Below, in pieces: positions 59,548 through 64,000 of a stretch of 64,000 nt of DNA (position 1 is the first letter of the stretch; every line of letters begins with the position of its first letter). The DNA comes from UBA7803 sp040219935 (GTDB lineage Bacteria; Pseudomonadota; Gammaproteobacteria; Pseudomonadales; Azotimanducaceae), in contig JAVJUA010000048.1 in assembly GCA_040219935.1 (NCBI GenBank), positions 218,263 through 282,262 on the forward strand, in the 5' to 3' direction. Made by a program: the position numbers and the translations under genes. A model generated the notes under the pieces. It worked only from the letters and a program-made list of their open reading frames with translations, made no database searches and was not told the DNA's origin.

Positions 59548-59588
59548 CAGGGGCGTATGCTGACACTCCGTCGACCCCGGAGAGCATC

Positions 59589-59795
59589 ATGACCACCCCC
59601 ATTCGCTACTGGTTCAAGCCGCTGATCCGGTTTCTGGAGCTGCGCAGCGCGGCGCGCCGCAGCCTGGTGCTGGCCGATGGCGGCCGGCGCTTCGTCGTTC
59701 GGCACGACCGGGCCGGCAGTCCCTGCCGCGACGCCGACGCTGCCATCGCCGCTGCCGCGGCCCGCCGGCCGGAGGAGGGCTGCTGCCATGTCTAG
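59589..59795 (+). CDS. 68-residue protein before GFA gene
   Basis: A short protein with a basic N-terminal half (WFKPLIRFLELRSAARRS) and a C-terminal Cys pair (EEGCCHV). It overlaps the GFA gene by 8 bases, so translation is probably coupled. The ATG at 59589 begins after the operator region, and GGAGAG lies 4-9 bases upstream. I do not recognise a family. The CC motif near the C-terminus could bind metal or form a disulfide. Confidence 0.55.
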   Translation: MTTPIRYWFKPLIRFLELRSAARRSLVLADGGRRFVVRHDRAGSPCRDADAAIAAAAARRPEEGCCHV

Positions 59796-60207
59796 CGTCC
59801 GCGTGCAGGCGCGGCGCATGGGCGGTTGCCTGTGCGGGGCCGTGCGCTTCGAGGCCCGTGGCGAGCCGGTGGGCGTGACGGTCTGTCATTGCCCGTCCTG
59901 CCGCCGCGCCGCCGGTGCCCAGGCCGTGGCCTGGGCCATGTACCCGATCGACCAGGTTCGCATCCTGGCCGGCGAGCCCCGCCGACACGCCTCGTCGCCC
60001 GGCGCCCTGCGCGCCTTCTGCAGCGACTGCGGCACCAGCCTCAGCTACGAGAACGAGCAGCTTGCCGGCATGATCGACCTGACGGTAGGCAGCTTCGACG
60101 ACCCGGAGTCGCTGCCGCCTCAGGCGCATATCTGGTGCAGGCACCGGCTGGCCTGGGTGCGCGGCGACGACGGCCTGCCGGCCTATGAGGACTGGCCGCC
60201 CATGTAG
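59788..60207 (+). CDS. GFA family (CENP-V/GFA domain) protein
   Basis: This 139-residue protein has the zinc-binding pattern of the GFA family: GCLCGAVRF, CHCPSC and CSDCG. The family is named after a glutathione-dependent formaldehyde-activating enzyme, but most members have no proven activity. GGAGGAGGG lies 8 bases before the ATG at 59788. With the short upstream gene it forms a two-gene unit divergent from a WYL regulator, which probably controls it in response to an unknown ligand. Confidence 0.9.
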   Translation: MSSVRVQARRMGGCLCGAVRFEARGEPVGVTVCHCPSCRRAAGAQAVAWAMYPIDQVRILAGEPRRHASSPGALRAFCSDCGTSLSYENEQLAGMIDLTVGSFDDPESLPPQAHIWCRHRLAWVRGDDGLPAYEDWPPM

Positions 60208-60223
60208 GCGATGGCCTGGGACC

Positions 60224-61561
60224 TCAGCGCAGCAGCCGCCAGGCCAGTCCGACCACCAGGGCGACGCCGGCGATCAGCACCGTCCACAGGATCAGCGTGC
60301 GCCAGTCCAAGGGCGCCGGCGGCGCCTCCAGACGCGCCGCGCCGCCCAGGGTGCGTGGCGGTGACAACGGGCGCGGTGGCGGCAGCGCCGCCGCGGCGTC
60401 GCTGGCGCTGAGGCTCAACGCCGCCATCGGCCAGGTGGCCGGAGCCAGCCCCGCCTGGCCGTAGACCAGCAGGTGGTCTTCCGCACCCTGACGCAGGAAC
60501 CACAGCTCGTGGGGCAGCCAGCCGATCTCCAGCCGCGTCGAGGCGCCGCTGGCGCCCTCCAGAGACAGCCAGGTGAGCTGCCAGTAGCGATCGGTCAGCG
60601 GGCCCAGGGCGATGGCGTCCGCGCCCGGCCCCCGCTCGACAGGGTCGCCGCCTTCGGGGAGCCCGATCTGGTAGGCCAGATGGCGTCCGTGGTCGCGCCA
60701 GGCGCCCTCGAGGCCGGGCCGGGAGGCGATGCGAACCTCGCCCCGCCAGGTGCCGCCGTCGCGGATCACCCGCAGCCGGTCCAGCGGGAAGTGACCGCCC
60801 GTGTCGAAGACGACCGTGTCGCCGGGCGCGGTCGCGGGGTCGGCGTCCAGGGTCAGCCAGGCGCGCTGCGGCAGCCCCGGCTGATGGCGGCGGGCGGCCA
60901 CCGCCGCCAGCGGCAGCGGTGCAGCGGCGTCGAGGCGGGTCAGGCGCAGGTAGCGGCTGCTGGCGGGCGGCAGCGGCACCCGGTCGGCGCGCACGCTGCC
61001 GGCGTCGCCGAGCCGCGCGACGGTGGCGGACGCCACCAGGACACGCCACTGATTCAGGTCGTCGCTGCCCTCCACCCGCACCCGCGCCACCAGGTCGCCG
61101 GCATGGTCCGCCATCTCGAGGCGCAGCGCGTCGATGGCGCCGTCCATGGCCGAGGCGTCCAGCAGGTAGGCGCCGGGTTGGTGAGGCGCTGTGGGCCCGC
61201 CCTGAACCGCCACCACGGTGCCGTCGCTGCCGAGCTGGATGCTCACCGAGCTGCGCCCGCCGTCAGCGGCGGCCGCCGGCAGCGCGAACCAGCGCAGCGG
61301 CTGCCAGTCCTCGGCGGCGGCGCCGGCCTGGGTCGGGCGCAGGGTGTAAGGCACCAGGGCGCCGGTCGCATCCAGCACCCGCAGGTCGCCGAGGTCGGCG
61401 CGGCTGGTCCACCGATAGACGTCGGCAGGCAGGGCCACCCGTTGCAGCGGTGCCTCGTCGACGTCGATGCGGATGCCGCGGGCGAAGTCGTCGGCCGGCA
61501 TCGCCGTGGCCGGCCAGGGAATCAGCAGCAGGATCAGGGCCGTGAGCAGGACGCGGGTCAT
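60224..61561 (-). CDS. DUF3999 domain-containing exported protein
   Basis: This 445-residue protein has a signal peptide (to about residue 20), a long beta-rich periplasmic region with discoidin-like features (SSRYLRLTRLD, DRYWQLTWLSLEG) and a single C-terminal membrane helix (about 423-442). This layout matches DUF3999. It overlaps the stop of the DUF2339 gene (ATGA), and the two families occur as neighbours in other proteobacteria. The pair probably forms an inner-membrane complex of unknown role. Confidence 0.87.
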   Translation of the reverse strand: MTRVLLTALILLLIPWPATAMPADDFARGIRIDVDEAPLQRVALPADVYRWTSRADLGDLRVLDATGALVPYTLRPTQAGAAAEDWQPLRWFALPAAAADGGRSSVSIQLGSDGTVVAVQGGPTAPHQPGAYLLDASAMDGAIDALRLEMADHAGDLVARVRVEGSDDLNQWRVLVASATVARLGDAGSVRADRVPLPPASSRYLRLTRLDAAAPLPLAAVAARRHQPGLPQRAWLTLDADPATAPGDTVVFDTGGHFPLDRLRVIRDGGTWRGEVRIASRPGLEGAWRDHGRHLAYQIGLPEGGDPVERGPGADAIALGPLTDRYWQLTWLSLEGASGASTRLEIGWLPHELWFLRQGAEDHLLVYGQAGLAPATWPMAALSLSASDAAAALPPPRPLSPPRTLGGAARLEAPPAPLDWRTLILWTVLIAGVALVVGLAWRLLR

Positions 61562-64000
61562 GTGCCGGTGGTCTCCGGTGTGGCGGGCGATGTCGGTCGT
61601 GCCGGCGGCAGTGGGGCCAGGTAGCCGATCAGCAGCATCAGCACCCCGGCGCCGATGAACGAGACGATGCGTGCCGGCATCTCGAGCCGCGGCAGGTCGA
61701 CGCCGAACAGCTTCAGCACCGTCAGCGCCAGCACGCAGGCGCCGGCGATCCACAGCGCCCGCTGGCGGCGCCGCGCCGCCACGCCCATGAGCGTGAGCGC
61801 CACGGTCGTCCACAGGATCGACGCCGCGGTCTGAAAGGCGTCGGCTTCGACGATGCGGGTGAGCGGGTAGGGCACGCCTCCCAGGTGGTGCACGGCCCGG
61901 GCGACGACCAGGTTGAGCCACAGGAACGCGGCCACGCCCAGGGCCAGCCAGCCGGCGCCGCGGGAGTCGGCGTCGGCGTGGCGCAGCAGCGCGGCGGCGG
62001 TCAGCAGCACGCCGAGCTGCACCAGCTCCAGCGGGTTGAACAGCGGCACGTAAGGCAGGGGCGTCGGTGCGGCCGGCGCCTCGCCGGTCAGCAGCACCCA
62101 GAGCACCAGCACGCCCAGCAGCAAGCCTGGTCCCCATTGCCGGTACGGGCCCGGATGGCGTTGCCAGGGCCAGCGCGGCGGCAGCCGCTGCACGCCGACC
62201 AGGGCAAGCACGAGCAGCAGCGGCATGGCGCCCCAGGCCGCGTCGAGCCAGCCACCGCCGAGGCTGGGCGTCAGCCACGACGCCAGCAGCCAGCCCAGGA
62301 ACAGGGCCAGGAACCACCAGCATCCGGCATGCCACAGGGCGCTGAGCTGCGTCCCCAGGCGGCCAGCGGGCGGCACCGCGTCCCGGGCCGCCAGATGGGC
62401 GTACAGCGCGGCGAACACGCCCGGCCAGGCGAGCCAGCCGAGCGCGGCCAGCGGGCTCGCCTGCGCCCATCCCGCATCCAGCGTCAGCAGACCCAGCACG
62501 GCCAGGGGCAACAGCAGCAGCCCGGCGGCCAGGGCCTCCCGCCAGCGCAGCCGGTAGCCGGCCAGGCTCAGCAGGGCCGCGCTCAGTGCCCAGAACAGCA
62601 GGCGCAGATGATCGACCAGGTTGTCCGTCGACGCCGTCTCCCGGCGGTCGCCGAAGCGGCCGATCTCCAGCGTGCCGGCGAATGCCCACCAGCCGAGGCC
62701 CCAGAACAGCACCGGCCAGCGCAGCGCGGCCTCCCAGCGGTGCAGCGGCGTGCCGCCGGGGTCGGCGCGCCCCAGCAGCCAGGCGCTGAACAGGGCGCTG
62801 AGTCCGAGCAGGGCGGCGCCCACCGCGTCGCCGCTTATCATCGGCATGGATGCCACGGCGCCGGCGCCGGCGCCGAAACCCATGCCGTAGGCGAACCCGG
62901 CGGCGAGCTGCAGACCGAGACCGGCCAGCCGCGACAGGCGGCGCGCCTGGCGCAGGCCCACCCAGACCAGCGCGGCGCCCTCCAGCGCCCAGAGCCCGGC
63001 CGTGACCCGCTGGTCGCCGAAGGCGAACGGAATCGCCAGGGTGGCGAACACCACCGCCAGCGCCAGAAACGACTCCTTCAACAGGGCGGCGTACGCAGTT
63101 TGGCGGCTCAGCCACCAGCCCGCCAGCAGGTATGCGGCAGCGGCTGCCAGCGCGGAGTAGGCCATGCCGAACGGCATGTCCCGCACCAGGCCCCACTGCA
63201 GGGCGAAGGCTGCCAGCGGCATGCCGAACACCAGCGTGCCGTCCACCAGCGGCGTCGGCGTCTCGTCGCGGCGCCGGGCGAACAGGATGGCGACCGCCAG
63301 ATAGAACAGGAAGAACAGGATCAGGAACGGCTCGGTGCTGGCGAACCACTCGGGCCGATAGTAGCGGTAGCCCCAGCTCGCGCTGATGACGAAGGTGAAC
63401 AGGAACCCCAGCCAGTTCAGCCAGCGCCACGACCGGAACAGGGCCATGGCGAGAATGCCGGCGTTGAGCAGCGCGTAGTAGCTGAACAGGGCGACGTGGC
63501 TGCCCTCGCCGGTAGACAGCAGCACCGGGGCCAGAAAGCCGCCGCTGCTGGCGAACACGGCCAGGGCCTGGGCGCGCTGCACCACGGCCAGCAGCGACGA
63601 CGCTGCCACCAGCACCACCAGGGCAGCGAACGCGGCTGCCATGGGCAGCAGCGGATACAGCCGCGCCGCGGCGAAGATGGTGAGGTACAGCAGGCCGACG
63701 CCGGCGCCCTGCAGCACCACGCCGTAGCTGTCGGCCCGCGCCCGCAGCCGCCAGCCGATGGCGGTAAGCACGATGCCGCCGAGGGCGGCGCCGGCCAGGC
63801 GCAGCTCGATGGGCAGCAGCGCGTTCTCGTACGCCCAGCGCAGCAGGAAGGCGACGCCGAGGAACAGCACCACCACGCCGATGCGCACCACCGGATTGCC
63901 GGTGGTGAAGAACGTTACGGCCTGGCGCAGACCCCGGGCCAGCGCGCCGGGCGCTCGGGCGGCCGCCCGGGGCGCCCAATCGGCGGCCGGCGCCGGCCCG
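61558..64000 (-). CDS. DUF2339 polytopic membrane protein (cut by right edge)
   Basis: The protein runs open to the right edge; 813 residues are in the window and the N-terminus is missing. It has more than 20 hydrophobic segments, and the first conserved stretch (FFTTGNPVVRIGVVVLFLG) matches the start of the membrane region of DUF2339 proteins. A GTG at 63891 could serve as a start, but the reading frame continues with a conserved segment and an Ala/Pro/Arg-rich linker upstream, so the real start is beyond the window. It is coupled to the DUF3999 gene. The function is not known. Confidence 0.88.
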   Translation of the reverse strand, partial: GPAPAADWAPRAAARAPGALARGLRQAVTFFTTGNPVVRIGVVVLFLGVAFLLRWAYENALLPIELRLAGAALGGIVLTAIGWRLRARADSYGVVLQGAGVGLLYLTIFAAARLYPLLPMAAAFAALVVLVAASSLLAVVQRAQALAVFASSGGFLAPVLLSTGEGSHVALFSYYALLNAGILAMALFRSWRWLNWLGFLFTFVISASWGYRYYRPEWFASTEPFLILFFLFYLAVAILFARRRDETPTPLVDGTLVFGMPLAAFALQWGLVRDMPFGMAYSALAAAAAYLLAGWWLSRQTAYAALLKESFLALAVVFATLAIPFAFGDQRVTAGLWALEGAALVWVGLRQARRLSRLAGLGLQLAAGFAYGMGFGAGAGAVASMPMISGDAVGAALLGLSALFSAWLLGRADPGGTPLHRWEAALRWPVLFWGLGWWAFAGTLEIGRFGDRRETASTDNLVDHLRLLFWALSAALLSLAGYRLRWREALAAGLLLLPLAVLGLLTLDAGWAQASPLAALGWLAWPGVFAALYAHLAARDAVPPAGRLGTQLSALWHAGCWWFLALFLGWLLASWLTPSLGGGWLDAAWGAMPLLLVLALVGVQRLPPRWPWQRHPGPYRQWGPGLLLGVLVLWVLLTGEAPAAPTPLPYVPLFNPLELVQLGVLLTAAALLRHADADSRGAGWLALGVAAFLWLNLVVARAVHHLGGVPYPLTRIVEADAFQTAASILWTTVALTLMGVAARRRQRALWIAGACVLALTVLKLFGVDLPRLEMPARIVSFIGAGVLMLLIGYLAPLPPARPTSPATPETTGT

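Overview
The window is 64 kb of very GC-rich, densely coding bacterial DNA that looks like ordinary chromosome. I see no rRNA, tRNA, CRISPR array, insertion sequence or phage gene. Several features point to a heterotrophic, Gram-negative gammaproteobacterium: a Fur of the Pseudomonas type without the CxxC pair, an NhaR-like LysR regulator, TonB/ExbB/ExbD-type genes, a BamA/TamA-like outer-membrane protein, lipoproteins and a TrkH potassium channel. The family within the class cannot be fixed from this sequence. Many genes overlap by 4 nt (ATGA, GTGA, TTGA) and GTG/TTG starts are common.

Layout. 1-5.3 kb: end of a sensor kinase, then a three-gene Gld-type ABC export system (ATPase, permease fused to a GldG domain, DUF4340). 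5.3-9.7 kb: HAD phosphatase, GST, DUF3108 protein, thiolase, NhaR-like regulator. 9.7-13 kb: HIT protein and MddA methanethiol methyltransferase, divergent from a winged-helix/TPR regulator with a palindromic site between them. 13-18.6 kb: FMN-binding protein, quinone-reductase-like enzyme, a Fic-fold protein without its catalytic His, a TauD-like dioxygenase and a sodium/solute symporter. 18.6-20.5 kb: an ECF41 sigma-factor module with a matching promoter. 20.5-29 kb: DASS transporter, serine hydrolases, the alpha-E/ATP-grasp pair and a BamA/TamA-like protein. 29-36 kb: MerR-TPR protein, Fur, short-chain dehydrogenase, Ldh-type dehydrogenase, crotonase, cysteine-synthase-like enzyme, a third serine hydrolase and ApbE.

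36.6-45.9 kb holds the most unusual locus. After a TlpA-like thioredoxin come a secreted protein of unknown family, a periplasmic TPR/coiled-coil protein, a 923-residue TPR lipoprotein, a small TPR lipoprotein and a short secreted protein. These are followed by ExbB, two ExbD proteins and a TonB/AgmX-type protein. The set resembles the core of the myxobacterial Agl/Glt trafficking machine. Here the first ExbD has Asn where the proton-carrying Asp is expected.

46-64 kb: M20 amidohydrolase, DUF1932 dehydrogenase, a PD-(D/E)xK-like unknown, a TonB-dependent receptor and a hybrid sensor kinase sharing a Fur box, a cytochrome P450, TrkH with a probable CTG start, a short-chain dehydrogenase, a WYL regulator with two spaced operators facing a GFA-family gene, and the DUF3999/DUF2339 membrane pair cut by the right edge.

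Common themes are lipid and xenobiotic-type metabolism (thiolase, crotonase, SDRs, P450, TauD, MddA), envelope machinery (ABC, Agl/Glt-like, BamA/TamA-like, TonB receptor) and several regulator/operator pairs that can be read directly from the sequence.
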